Part shown: piece after piece, positions 33,995-44,339 of the stretch | Layout of the letters: the number at the start of each line of letters is the position of its first letter | Position numbering within the stretch: the first letter of the stretch is position 1 | Assembly: GCA_032158295.1 (NCBI GenBank) | Contig: CM063249.1 | Location: forward strand, 16,990,416-17,054,415 | Direction of reading: 5' to 3' | Source: Pycnopodia helianthoides | Lineage: Eukaryota > Echinodermata > Asteroidea > Forcipulatida > Asteriidae | Length of the DNA: 64,000 nt | The notes under the pieces: model-generated | What the model was told of the DNA's origin: nothing | What the model saw: only the letters and a program-made list of their open reading frames with translations | Database searches by the model: none | Translations under genes and position numbers: made by a program

Positions 33995-35094
33995 GGGAAC
34001 TGCAATTCCCTTAAAGCATGGTGAAACAGAAAAAAATCCTTGAATTTCAGCCAAATCCTGCACTTCACTGAGATTTCACGGTGGTTTCACAGCAAAGGTT
34101 TTCATACACTGATCGTCACAGTGAAATCAAGTGATACCAGATAAGGCGGCCCCTTAGACAAGACACAGTGATTTATTTCGTTATTTAAAAATCAGATAAG
34201 TCAAGTCTTATATGCAGGAAATTACGGTATGCAACTTGTGTGAACAAAGGAGTACATACCATGTTCCTCAAAAGTGGTGATGTACCAACCGTGAATCGGT
34301 TTGCAAGCCACTTTCTTGTGAATACATAATACAACATGTAGAGCGGTGCACCTTGTATGTTGAACTTTTAGATATGTTTTTGGTAATTTGGGTGTCCTGG
34401 GCCTTATACGCCGATTGCCTATACGTAGGAAATTATAGTGTTGTCAGAAGGTCACTTTCAAGTACACATAATTCTGAAAATGTTCTTACCTTGATTGCAT
34501 TGTAGATCAACATGAAGTGCAGTCAGTGGTACTAGAGGGACATCAGATAGTTTGAGCAGAGGGTGAGTGGACCCTGTTGGTTTGCTTCTCTCAGTTTGAA
34601 GGGCGGGTCATGAGTACATCCAGTAGATGCCAGGATCAGGGTGACATCAACCATGGATTAGCTCCACTGAGTTTATGAGCTTCACACTGTGAGGAATATC
34701 TCAGGATTCCTTTTCATCACAGATAGATTTACATGCATCTGTTGTGAAAGAAAAGAAATGAGAAGCTCAATTACAGGCCATGATGTATGTACAGGACTTT
34801 AATTATACAGAGTCCACAGGGCCATGGCCTCTGCTGCACATTGGTCTTGGCCTTGAAGGCTCTTCAAAATATCCAAATGGGAGTGTCCTTTCAAAGATGA
34901 GATTCCAGGCCTGTTATGCATTTCTTATGTAATTTCTTACAGTTGTAATTCTTTTCGTCTAACTTGAGCACTTAATAGCCTTCATTTGATAACTGGAAAT
35001 GTATTATTCATACACTCTCGACTCCTATATGAGGCGCCGTTTGTCAATTAATTCTTTAGCGTTTTTTTGACCTGTTTTTACCATGGTTTGTAAC

Positions 35095-35816
35095 AATTCC
35101 TTTTATCATCACCCTAAGGATTAAAGGCCTTATACTCAGCATAATACTAATCTGTCTCCGATTAACGTTGCATCACAGCAAAATGTCAATAGCTTGCGAT
35201 TGCCGCGCGCGCCCTCACTCGGGCGTTGCAGGTAATGCAAAATTGTTTTGTTCTTACGCTTCTGCTTAAAGCGTCAGAACATAACAAGTTTTGGGGGCTA
35301 GATATCTATCTTTCACTTTGTCACAGTCACTTCTTTGATGAAGACGTACACAATTCTTTCCCACCACCATCCCACAGGCTCCTCCTAATTTTAGGATGGT
35401 AATTTGCTCAAATCCTTGGCTAATATTTGAAAAAAATTTGGGCATTTTTAAGGGTTCAGACAGCCAACAATTCCAGTTTTTGTTGATTGTGATTAATCTG
35501 TATTAATTATATAATGATTTAATTTGTTGTATTTATCCCTTTCAGTACCAACGAGCCAAATTTGCTCAAAAAAGCATTTCACTTAGTGACCACTGAGTCC
35601 CTATGGCACCTGACTATTTCCTCTCTTGTTTACCATGGAGGCTCACTGGCACACGCACCAACAGTAATTTATCAAAATGTAAATTGCGCCCTCAATCCCA
35701 TGCATGCAGGCCCCGCGCGTGCGTGCATCACCCCGGCAACTTTAAAACACCTGCCCGCGTCCAATCCTTGACAATTGCAGTAAGCATCCACGCATTCTTC
35801 AGTCCTAGCTTCTGAC
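35095..35816. other. 5' flank of the piggyBac gene
   Basis: Non-coding. Near 35532-35541 the word TTTATCCCTT begins a possible transposon end; a GC-rich stretch (GCGCGTGCGTGC) lies near 35715. The inverted-repeat end at 35048-35094 (TTCTTTAGCG..GGTTTGTAAC) is shared with the element at 60431-63320. Confidence 0.35.
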
Positions 35817-37313
35817 ATGGCCGATGAAAATGAAAAAATTTTGGATGAAATCTTTGCTGATAGCGGTTCGGACATGTCCTCTGACGAAGATTCACCACTT
35901 GATGATTTGTCGGAAGAAGACAGTGATGATGAGCCCATCGCCTCGACATCGACACCATCCGGTTCATCCAAGACCAAGAAGCCGAATTTCCGGTGTGGAT
36001 GGCGTGAAGCCAAGTCTTACACCCGGCGACCGCCTGTGCAATTTACAGCAAACACCGGGGCTACAGAAGACTTCAGTTCGTTCTCCCCCATACAAATCTT
36101 CAAACTGTACTTTTGTGAAGCAGTGTGGCAGATGATGGTAGATGAGACAAATCGTTATGCTGATCAAACTTTGGGTGCGGGTGGAGAAAATCAGCGTGCT
36201 TGGAGACCAACTAATGTACCTGAAATGATGGCATTCGTGGCCCTACTTCTTTGCATGGGAATCAACAAAAGGCCTCGTTACTCCATGCATTGGTCCAGGT
36301 CTGAAATTCTACGAAGTCCCCTGTACTCAGCAACCATGGCTCGTAACCGATTTACTGCAATCCTTCGATTTTTCCACCTCGCCAATAACAGAGATGTGGA
36401 GGACGACTCTCCCCGTGACAAACTTTCAAAATTACGCCCACTGTTAGACATTGTACTTCCATCATTCCTCCGGGTGTACCAGCCTGGACGAAGCCTTTCA
36501 CCGGACGAGAGCATGGTAAAGTTCAAAGGACGACTCAGCTTCAAGCAGTACATGCCACGAAAGGCCGCCAAATGGGGATTGAAATGTTTTTCATTGAACG
36601 AATCAGACACAGGGTACACATGTGCCTGGGAGTTGTTCACAGGATCTCAGCCCAGGTCCCCACAAGGACAGTCCTCTGTAAGTTATCCTGAGACACACCA
36701 TCCATCCGATCTTGGGGCACCAGGCAAGGTAGTCTTGAACCTTTTGCAGGGACTTGAAAATAAAGGACATTGCATCTACATGGACAATTGGTTTAGTAGC
36801 CCAGCTCTTTTCTCCAAATTGTCTGAGCTAGGATTCGGAGCTTGTGGAACTGTGCGCTATACCACCCTAGGGATACCTGATGTTGCAAACCCCAAAAAGT
36901 TCCCCATGAAAAGCGGAGCAGATCCCCAATTTTATCGGAAAGCAGGCCAACTATGCGTTATGTGGCAGGACACAAAACGTGTCACTCTCCTGGCAAACTA
37001 TGGCGATTGCAGTGTCACTAGTAAAAAGATTTGCAGCCGGAAAACTTCAACAGGATTTCGACATATCCAAAAACCGAGCATAGTCAACGATTACAATAAA
37101 AACATGGGAGGCACGGATCTGGCAGCACAATTGTGCACTTACTATACTCACAGCCACAGAACACTAAAATGGTGGAAACGAGTATTTATCTCAATCCTAG
37201 ATATCTGTTTGCTTAATTCTAATGTCCTATACAACAGCATCCATACAAACAAGAGCTTATACTCAGACTTCCTCCAAAAAACAAACACAACTCTTTTTCA
37301 TGAGGTTTTGTGA
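35817..37313 (+). CDS. piggyBac-family transposase (PGBD4-like)
   Basis: An uninterrupted 498-residue frame. The acidic N-terminus (D/E/S-rich, residues 1-45) is followed by the DDE_Tnp_1_7 core. The three catalytic aspartates are visible: D230 in SPDESM..KGR, D323 in YMDNWFS and D434 in YNKNMGGTDL. This enzyme family cuts and pastes DNA at TTAA sites through hairpin ends. The cysteine-rich C-terminal domain of many relatives is not seen; the protein ends soon after the KWWKRVF segment, so it may be truncated or a form without that domain. The start ATG (GACATGGCC) has good context. It is probably a recently active element, or a domesticated copy; only intactness is shown here. Confidence 0.9.
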   Translation: MADENEKILDEIFADSGSDMSSDEDSPLDDLSEEDSDDEPIASTSTPSGSSKTKKPNFRCGWREAKSYTRRPPVQFTANTGATEDFSSFSPIQIFKLYFCEAVWQMMVDETNRYADQTLGAGGENQRAWRPTNVPEMMAFVALLLCMGINKRPRYSMHWSRSEILRSPLYSATMARNRFTAILRFFHLANNRDVEDDSPRDKLSKLRPLLDIVLPSFLRVYQPGRSLSPDESMVKFKGRLSFKQYMPRKAAKWGLKCFSLNESDTGYTCAWELFTGSQPRSPQGQSSVSYPETHHPSDLGAPGKVVLNLLQGLENKGHCIYMDNWFSSPALFSKLSELGFGACGTVRYTTLGIPDVANPKKFPMKSGADPQFYRKAGQLCVMWQDTKRVTLLANYGDCSVTSKKICSRKTSTGFRHIQKPSIVNDYNKNMGGTDLAAQLCTYYTHSHRTLKWWKRVFISILDICLLNSNVLYNSIHTNKSLYSDFLQKTNTTLFHEVL

Positions 37314-37900
37314 CTAAATGCCACAGCCAAAATTTTATTTTGAAACATTTTTGTGAACCAATGTCACCGCCAAAACATGTCAATAAATGTAAAATGTACA
37401 CCGGATACCAACTTGACTTGGGCATACCGGTAAAAATTTAGCTGGGCACACATGACCCAGATGGGCACCTTGGCCCGTACCAAATGGGCACACTTGCCCA
37501 AAACCAATAGGCCTTTTAAAGCCACTGGGCTGCAGTCCCAGCACCATGTATAATATGTGCACATTAGCACAGGGCACCTTGGCCCCAATCACTTTAACAA
37601 AGCCAAATATTAACATTAAAACTTTACCATTATTGGGCATGTACAATGCATGAACGCATGCACTTGCTTTATGATAAAAAACCTGAATTATCAAAAGCCA
37701 ACTTATGTGACATAATACAGTAACAATGTTATCACCTAGGGGACAGGAACATTCCACCGTGTAAAGCATGTGGAATAATAGCACCCAGTGTAAAAGCCGG
37801 GTGCTGTTACCGAGTCCGAACTTCACAATTACTGTTTAAAATGTAACATTTTCAACTGTACATTACCCCCACCAATAAACATGATTGCCTTGTTATGTTG
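37314..37900. other. region between piggyBac and Ngaro
   Basis: No gene. A 14-base word GGGCACCTTGGCCC is repeated at 37463 and 37572; it could be part of the split direct repeats expected at the 3' end of a Ngaro element, but this is not established. Confidence 0.35.
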
Positions 37901-37991
37901 ACGGAGTGTACCCCAAACCAAAAAACGCCACACGCGCTAAGCGCGGCCACAGGGAAAAACCAGGCAACATAACAAAAGATACTGCTACACC

Positions 37992-38509
37992 TTAAAGAAA
38001 AGACTGTATGCATGCTAATATATCTGCACGAAAGTGCTGATTCCCGGTATTCGACAAATGAATGCCATCATACCTGTACAAAGAATAATCCTGACCTTTG
38101 AAATGTACATGATGTTGCACATGTGCACCAAGTTTTTGACATTGTGAATTAGCCCAGCGGTTCAAATAGCGCCTTTGGCGCTCCATAGCTCTTTGAGACC
38201 TAGCCCCAAAATAAAACAGTCTGGGTAAAATGTCAGACCAAACAATGACAGTAGATGGATAATGATCTTTGCAAAGCTGTAAACTATTAGTTATTTCCTG
38301 ACGAATACAAAACTGGTCAATAACTGCCAAGTCATTCGTGCCCAGATGAATCAAAATCATGGCAGGGGGCGGACCATGCATCTGTTTCAAAAGGGGTTGC
38401 AGATCCCTTAAGCGTGCACCACTTTTCCCGTTCCATTTGACCATTTGGGACGTGTTTAAAGATTGTTTCGCCCAACGTACAATGGAATCTCCAATAACCC
38501 AAACAACAC
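37992..38509 (-). CDS. SGNH/GDSL-type hydrolase of the Ngaro element
   Basis: All four SGNH blocks are readable: GDS in WVIGDSIVRW (block I), a glycine in WNGKSGARL (block II), GTND in HLGTNDLAV (block III) and DGIHL (block V). The family is serine esterases/lipases; its role in retrotransposons is not known. The first ATG in frame (38444) would exclude block I, but the open frame extends upstream to an acceptor-like CATTTTCAG|G at 38510. A spliced message joining it to the recombinase frame is therefore likely. The donor was not identified. Confidence 0.75.
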
Positions 38510-38580
38510 CTGAAAATGGTAAAATGAAATAAAGATAATATTACAACCAGTGGTTAATTCTATTACGGGTACATTGTGCC

Positions 38581-39567
38581 TCAAACCCCAGGTAAAAGGG
38601 AGTCCTGAACCGGACGAATGTATGAAAAAACCGCATCGGAATGCCACCTACCCATCTGCTGAATAACATTTTGGGAGACCCCCCGCTCAAATACCACAGT
38701 TGCAGCCCCAATCCGAAAGGAGTGAGCGGAAATGTGCAATTCACCCAGGCCACTGAAAGCCAGTGCCTTCTTTAGGACGCCATTAAACTGATACTTAGTC
38801 AAAGGGGACGAATCAAAATGACAAAAAAGTGGGCCTCCAACTCTTGGCCGAATCCCAACAAAGTTCTGCAGCGCCAGGACTGGACACAATGTGGCATTTT
38901 GAGCCTGGACCAAACAAACTGTCTGCGGGGGACCAGCCTGGTTGGCTTTAGAGTGGCGGAAGCTCAATGATACTGCCATTTTTGACCCAGATTTGTGAAA
39001 TTTCACATCAGAGATTGTCAAAACTGAATCCTGAACTACATGATGAGAATTTGCACAAAACTCTCCAATACGCATAAACCCAAAAAATGCACATAGAAAT
39101 GCAGCTTTAAAAAGAGCGCATTCAAACTGCGATGCACACACATATTGCAAAGCATTGCACAATTGCACCAGCATATCAATTGAAATCGGAACCCTTGTGT
39201 CAGAAACCGGTCGGTCCCTACGACAACCCTCCAATAGTTTTGAAATTATGAAATCCTTTGTGGGATCGGACCACCCATGCATTTTATGAATGTAACCAAT
39301 TCCTGCTGTATACAAAGCTATTGTAGCAGGAGCCAACTGACGCAAAGACAGCCAAGCAATAAACCTCCTAACCTCAATTACTGATGCAGTTTTAACAGGT
39401 GTAGATTGGCATTGCAAAAATCTACAAAATTGATTCCACCCTGTGGCGTAAGCCCTCTGGGTATTTGGGGCAAAAGCCCTTGATAGTAGCCGAAGCACTT
39501 CATGTTCTACCACACCTGAGGAAGGTTGGGTAACGGTGTCATGGCAGTGTCTGCCCCTGGTACGCAT
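38581..39567 (-). CDS. tyrosine recombinase (YR) of the Ngaro element
   Basis: An intact 328-residue frame. The N-terminal SAM-like region (NTQRAYATGW, residues 35-44) is followed by the catalytic core: R166 in FMRIGE, H282 and R285 in AHSFR, W308/H309 in GRWHS, and the tyrosine nucleophile Y316 in FSYIRP. These are the conserved residues of the lambda-integrase family. It would insert the circular cDNA. The start overlaps the end of the RNase H frame by about 60 bases in another frame. All catalytic residues are present. Confidence 0.9.
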   Translation of the reverse strand: MRTRGRHCHDTVTQPSSGVVEHEVLRLLSRAFAPNTQRAYATGWNQFCRFLQCQSTPVKTASVIEVRRFIAWLSLRQLAPATIALYTAGIGYIHKMHGWSDPTKDFIISKLLEGCRRDRPVSDTRVPISIDMLVQLCNALQYVCASQFECALFKAAFLCAFFGFMRIGEFCANSHHVVQDSVLTISDVKFHKSGSKMAVSLSFRHSKANQAGPPQTVCLVQAQNATLCPVLALQNFVGIRPRVGGPLFCHFDSSPLTKYQFNGVLKKALAFSGLGELHISAHSFRIGAATVVFERGVSQNVIQQMGRWHSDAVFSYIRPVQDSLLPGV

Positions 39568-41100
39568 GCTCTGAAACGTTCCATCTGAAATCGAGACAAA
39601 GCATCAGCGATGTCATTTATCTTACCTGGAACATGCACAGCACGAAAACAAATATTAAAAGTAAGGCATTTTAACACTAGCAAGCGCAGTAACTGCATAA
39701 TTCGGGGACAGCGGGATGACTGCCCATTGATTATATGGACTACTGCACTATTGTCCGAATGAAATTCCACTTTGCGATTTGCAAGCAATGGGGCCCAGCA
39801 CAGCACTGCAACCACGATTGGAAAAAATTCCAAAAACGCAATGGATGGAGGATCATTAACAACATCATCCGGCCAACGGCCCTGTGTCCATTTGCCTGAC
39901 AAATATGCACCAAAGCCCGTAGCGGCAGCAGAATCAGTAAACAAAGCCAGTGCATCATTTGTTTCCCAGCGCAACCCGAGAAAGCTGACACGCCATTGAA
40001 ATTTGAGAGGAATTGCAGCCACATCATGAGATCTAGCTTGGCACCCCTCGTTACACGGATACGGTGATGGGGTTGGGTGACCCCCCGAGTGAGTGCAATA
40101 AGCCTACCCATGAATGCTCTACCAGGGGCAACTGCCTTACACAAAAAGTTTAGAGAACCGATCAAGGATTGAATACCTCGCAGTGTAACTTTTTTCAAAG
40201 TGAGTGTATGCTTAATTTGCTTGCATATCGCCTGCACCTTGTCACACGGCACCCTGACTTCCATTCGCTCTGCATCTATCTCCAACCCCAAATAAGTGAT
40301 AGCTTGCCCCGGGCCAATTGTCTTTTCCTGGGCAATAGGTACACCTAGCTGCATGCACAACATTGAAAATTTTTCAAGTAAACTTGAGCAAGCGGATGCA
40401 GTTGAACCAACAAAAAGGAAATCATCAAGATAATGTGTAACCAAGGCACAAGCGCTCATCTCTACTACCTGAAATTCAAGAAATGAACTAAACTTCTCAA
40501 AAATGGAACAAGAAATTGAACAACCCATAGGGAGGCACTTGTCAAAATAGTATTCCCCTTCAAAAGTAAAACCGAGCAGCTCATAATCCACTGGAGAAAC
40601 CGGTAAAAGCCGGAATGCCGATTTTATGTCAGACTTTGCAAGCCAGCAGGACTTCCCTGCCTGCATGACAAGGTGAACAGCAGAATCAAATGATGCATAA
40701 TGTACCCTGCATTTATCCTTACTGATGAAATCATTGATAGACCCACCGGAAGGGAAGGAAAGGTGATGTATGAGCCGAAAAGAATTTGGCTCTCTCTTTG
40801 GTACTAAACCAATTGGAGAGCACTGTAGATTTGGAAAAGGTTTAACTTTAAAAGGACCTGCAATCCGACCCAGTTTAATTTCTTGCTCCAACTTCTTCCT
40901 AACCACTGGCTTGTTAGCCAACGCTGAAGAGAGACAACCAGCCTCACGACTTCGGCGAGGCCCATCATACCCAATACGAAAACCCTGAGAAAATCCAGTA
41001 CGCAACAAACTGGCATCCCCTAGAACAGGGTATTGTGAAAGCAAGTGATCCAAAGTGCCAAATTTAATCGGTGTTGGAAGCACGAAAAGAACCCTGCGGT
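39507..41100 (-). CDS. reverse transcriptase / RNase H of the Ngaro element (one frame change)
   Basis: The reverse transcriptase region shows motif A (KSDIKSAF), LPMGCSISC and the catalytic YLDDF (near 40432), followed by GVPIAQEKT and YLGLEID. The RNase H follows with D in LFTDSAA, E in AFLEFFP, D in FHSDNS and D in INDIADALSR. The RT frame and the RNase H frame differ by one base; the switch lies around 39995-40015 near NFNGVS/FLGLRWE. This is probably a mutation rather than programmed shifting. The true start is unclear: the frame is open upstream through Gag, and meaningful RT sequence begins after the Gag stop. Confidence 0.85.
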
Positions 41101-42509
41101 TTTGCAACAGTTTTGGTTGCCTGGGCTTGTTTTTGGCCTCGAAATGGCGCATTCTCTGACCGAGGCTGATTTTGTGCCTTTGTTGGCATAAATTGGGCAC
41201 GATTTTGAGCTGGACCATTACCACCATGACCACCCCGGCACATAATTGAGCTATGACCAAAGCGCAAACACTTGCCGCATTTGTGTGGAAACTTGCAGAA
41301 ACGCAAATGGCAACCCTTTGAATTATTGAAAGCAAAGCAAATACCCTTTGTTGCCTGCGATGATTGAAATGGGAGCACTGGATTGGGGCTGGGATGTACA
41401 GAAACTGCTGCCGCTACAGTAACCCATAATTCCATATTAACCTCCCCCCAGCTGCAGGACGGATTGCTCTCAAGCTGCAAGCGAAACTGCTCGTCATAGT
41501 GACGCCAACCCAACCCTGGAAACTGAGTAGCTGCCAGCCGAATCGTCTCAATGTATTTGAGCATTTCTATGGCCCGGGCAGGCTGCTTTGCAATGTAAAT
41601 TGACATGTATGTATGGAATGCTGCACACCACCTCTCAAAGGAGTCAATTTTCTTGGTGCGACTTTCTTTTTGCTTTAACACCATACTACCACTTTCCATA
41701 GCAAAAGTAAATTCTGAGCCTTTGTCCTCCCTTGCAAGAATTGCTCGTGCATGGTCATGCAGTAAGGTGGACAGGTCAACATACAAACCAGCCCAAATTT
41801 TCTCTTTCACATTTTGGGGAACATGCAAGCCAAGTTGTGAATTAACTTGTGGCAACACCTGTGGCTGAGAGAAAGTACCTCCCAATATTGGCATAACTGA
41901 TTGAGCGCCAGAGGAAGGCGAGGGTCCCAAACCCATGGCCCCGACAAAACTAGTGTTAGCGGTTGAATAAATGGGAATTGTACTGCTCACACCAACACAA
42001 GATGGGAAACCCAAGGAAGTAGCACTACAAATGCTAGTAGGATTCGGAAATGGAACAGAAACGTTATGAGCACCCCATCCAACCGAGGGACTAGCATAGG
42101 TAGGCCTAGTGATAGAAAATGCACTTGACTCACCATTTCCCAATGGTCCCAGGGGCGGCAGTGAAACATGACCCCCCACAGCTGATGTAGTAGTAGAACT
42201 AGCAGTAGACGGAATCAATCCTGGGCCATGAATATCGGCTGTAGTGGTAGTACTATTACTAGTATTATTAAGTGATGTAACATCAATTACAACATTATTC
42301 AGTGTAGAAACAGCGGAACTAACGTTATCATGACCACTACTGCTGTAAGTGCTAGCCCCTGCATTACCAACAGTAACATCATTACCAACAGCAACGCCAG
42401 ACCCTGAGGGGACTTTGCCCTTTTTGTAGGTCCCCCGGCTACGCTTTGCTGGTGTTTCAATCCCAGAAAGCCGACTTGGCCTACGCAGTTGACGTTTTGG
42501 ACGAGGCAT
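41064..42509 (-). CDS. Gag-like protein of the Ngaro element
   Basis: About 480 residues from an ATG at 42509 (MPRPKRQLRR..), chosen because upstream residues in the longer frame are hydrophobic and unlike Gag, and because a basic N-terminus is expected. Next come a long S/T/G-rich, low-complexity segment, a helical middle (EKIWAGLYVDLSTLL), and a cysteine/histidine cluster (GCHLRFCKFPHKCGKCLRFG followed by HSSIMC) that matches the CCCH plus zinc-knuckle pattern of DIRS/Ngaro Gag. It packages element RNA. The reading frame is intact. Confidence 0.8.
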   Translation of the reverse strand: MPRPKRQLRRPSRLSGIETPAKRSRGTYKKGKVPSGSGVAVGNDVTVGNAGASTYSSSGHDNVSSAVSTLNNVVIDVTSLNNTSNSTTTTADIHGPGLIPSTASSTTTSAVGGHVSLPPLGPLGNGESSAFSITRPTYASPSVGWGAHNVSVPFPNPTSICSATSLGFPSCVGVSSTIPIYSTANTSFVGAMGLGPSPSSGAQSVMPILGGTFSQPQVLPQVNSQLGLHVPQNVKEKIWAGLYVDLSTLLHDHARAILAREDKGSEFTFAMESGSMVLKQKESRTKKIDSFERWCAAFHTYMSIYIAKQPARAIEMLKYIETIRLAATQFPGLGWRHYDEQFRLQLESNPSCSWGEVNMELWVTVAAAVSVHPSPNPVLPFQSSQATKGICFAFNNSKGCHLRFCKFPHKCGKCLRFGHSSIMCRGGHGGNGPAQNRAQFMPTKAQNQPRSENAPFRGQKQAQATKTVAKPQGSFRASNTD

Positions 42510-43099
42510 TGCTGCCAAATTGAAAAAGCACCAAAAAGCAAGAAAAGTTGTAGGGCTAAACAGCCAACTGTGACCGATAAAACAATGCCAAAAAACTATG
42601 ACTAACAACAATAATGGCCCATGAATACGATACTAGCTTAAGGTAACTACAAATACAATGAACAGCTAATTCAAGCAAAATGTGACAGCAAGATATATAA
42701 CACGTTACTGATCATACTGATTGATTAAGCTCCCAGCACTCAGCAGGGAATCTCACTGTCCAGTCCAGTCACAAAGTTCTTGAGAACTATCCACCAATCA
42801 ATCAACGGCCATGAAAGTCAACAGCTGCTGCGATGATAATACAGATGCCTACTACCATGAACAGATGAATAATTCCTTATAGGCTTTCTCCCGGCGATTG
42901 CAGCTCTGAATGCTGATGAGCCCAATGTGAAATAGTTACAATGAGCTGGTCCGCGTCCCTTTTGTTGCGTGAAAGTCAAACCGTAAGAAATCGATATAAG
43001 ATAATTCAAACAGAAATGCTCACCACAGGATGACAGGATCACTAAAGTTAAATTCGTCCAGCAAACTCGAAGAAAAATTTCCTCTGCAGTCCTCCACAA

Positions 43100-43690
43100 T
43101 AGAACTTAGAAGATAATCCATGCACCAATGTTCCTCAAGAAAAAACTCCTCTGTTATCGGCCCTTCATAGAAGATAGTCCAAGCACAAATGTTCTTGACA
43201 ATGACAGCACCAAGATCGTCAAGAAAAACTCCTCCGTTAACAGCCCTTCATAAACGATAATCCACGTGCAATATTTTGGGGACAGCACCAAGTTCGTCAA
43301 GAAAAACTCCTCCGTTATCAGCCCTTCGTATAGAAGATAATCCAATCACAATGTTCTTGACAGCACCAAGATCGTCATCCAAGCAAATGTTCTTGACAAA
43401 GCACTGAGTTAATTTTTTGTCATGACAGTGAAAAACTTTTGCACTAGCACAAATGTTCTTGCCAGCACCAAGTTCGTCAAGAAAAAACTCCTCCGTTATC
43501 AGCCATTCATGGAACTAGCACTAGCACTGCAGTACTACAGAAGATAATCCGAGCACAAATGTTCCTGACATTAAATTGTAAAAAATAAAACTTTTGCACT
43601 AGCACAAATGTTCTTGACAGCACCAATAGAAGATAATCCAAGCACGACAGAAGATTATCCAAGCACAAATGTTCCTGACAAAGTACGAAG
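43100..43690 (-). repeat. short tandem repeats upstream of Ngaro gag
   Basis: Imperfect units of 75-90 bases built from AGAAGATAATCCAAGCACAA, ATGTTCTTGACAGCACCAAG and TCGTCAAGAAAAACTCCTCC recur about six times. Placed upstream of gag on the element strand, they could be part of its 5' leader or terminal repeat. Confidence 0.65.
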
Positions 43691-44339
43691 TTTGTCATGA
43701 AAGAAAATTGTAAAAAATTTTGCACTACATGTGCATCCTCTGACAGGCTGTGACAGAATGACATGAGGTTTTCTCTAGAGCCCGCCAAAATTGTATGCTC
43801 CTGATAAAAGAAGTACCCTAATTGGTTGCCCTTAAAACTTCCAACTATTGGCCATTGAGTGCCTTCCTGATTGGTCAAAAAGGAAGTCAATGATTGGCTG
43901 TTCGGCTGAAACCCCTAAACCTCATTTTGTCACAAAATTTACAATGGACTTTCATGTACAAAATTGTGCCTAGAGCTTGCTTATTACTGATTGGCCAATA
44001 GTGTCATGCCCTAAATCAATATTAATGCATATTCAGATCAACCAACCACAAACCCTGTGTGGTGACCTATTTATCAATAAAGTCAAAACATTATAATGTA
44101 TAACATTTGCACTGGCTTATTGTACACATGTAAACAATGTGACCTATAAAAAATCCATGTACTGTACTCTGAGTTATAAAGCATTTGATCCTTAAGGGAT
44201 AAAATGTGCTGTCTTCTAAGCATTGACATTGTAAAATGTAGAGCAGAGCCAGGATCGATGAAGGCAAAGGAACCTACCTTTTAGTTATGAATTTTGGCAG
44301 ACGTTATAACAGTTTTTATAATATATCCCATATTTTCAG
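43691..44339. other. unassigned sequence
   Basis: No gene. AAGGGATAAA at 44194-44203 is the complement of TTTATCCCTT at 35532-35541, a possible but weak sign of a piggyBac-type right end. Confidence 0.3.

Larger units (their letters stand above)
30164..35094 (+). repeat. duplicated segment A
   Basis: Matches 50290-53284 followed by 59416-60481 at high identity. The shared left edge is ACAACCTTTCTGG; the shared right edge is inside an inverted-repeat end, TTTACCATGGTTTGTAACAAT. A carries an 841-base SINE array absent from B; B carries a 6.1-kb transposon absent from A. Confidence 0.9.
37900..43700 (-). mobile_element. Ngaro-type (DIRS order) tyrosine-recombinase retrotransposon
   Basis: On the minus strand, in order: Gag (42509-41064), reverse transcriptase/RNase H (about 41100-39507), tyrosine recombinase (39567-38581) and SGNH hydrolase (38509-37992). 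This domain set and order is known for Ngaro elements, which integrate by tyrosine recombinase rather than DDE integrase and have split direct repeats. I could not fix the exact ends or the A1-B1-A2-B2 repeats. The upper edge includes a short tandem-repeat leader (43100-43690). Confidence 0.8.

Noticed and set aside
39740..40000. C-terminal extension of the reverse transcriptase frame
   Set aside because: After the frame change it reads RNase H DNA in the wrong frame; the real RNase H is in the neighbouring frame.
41067..41335. N-terminal 80-90 residues of the longest reverse transcriptase frame
   Set aside because: This part overlaps the Gag zinc-finger region in another frame and has no RT-like sequence.
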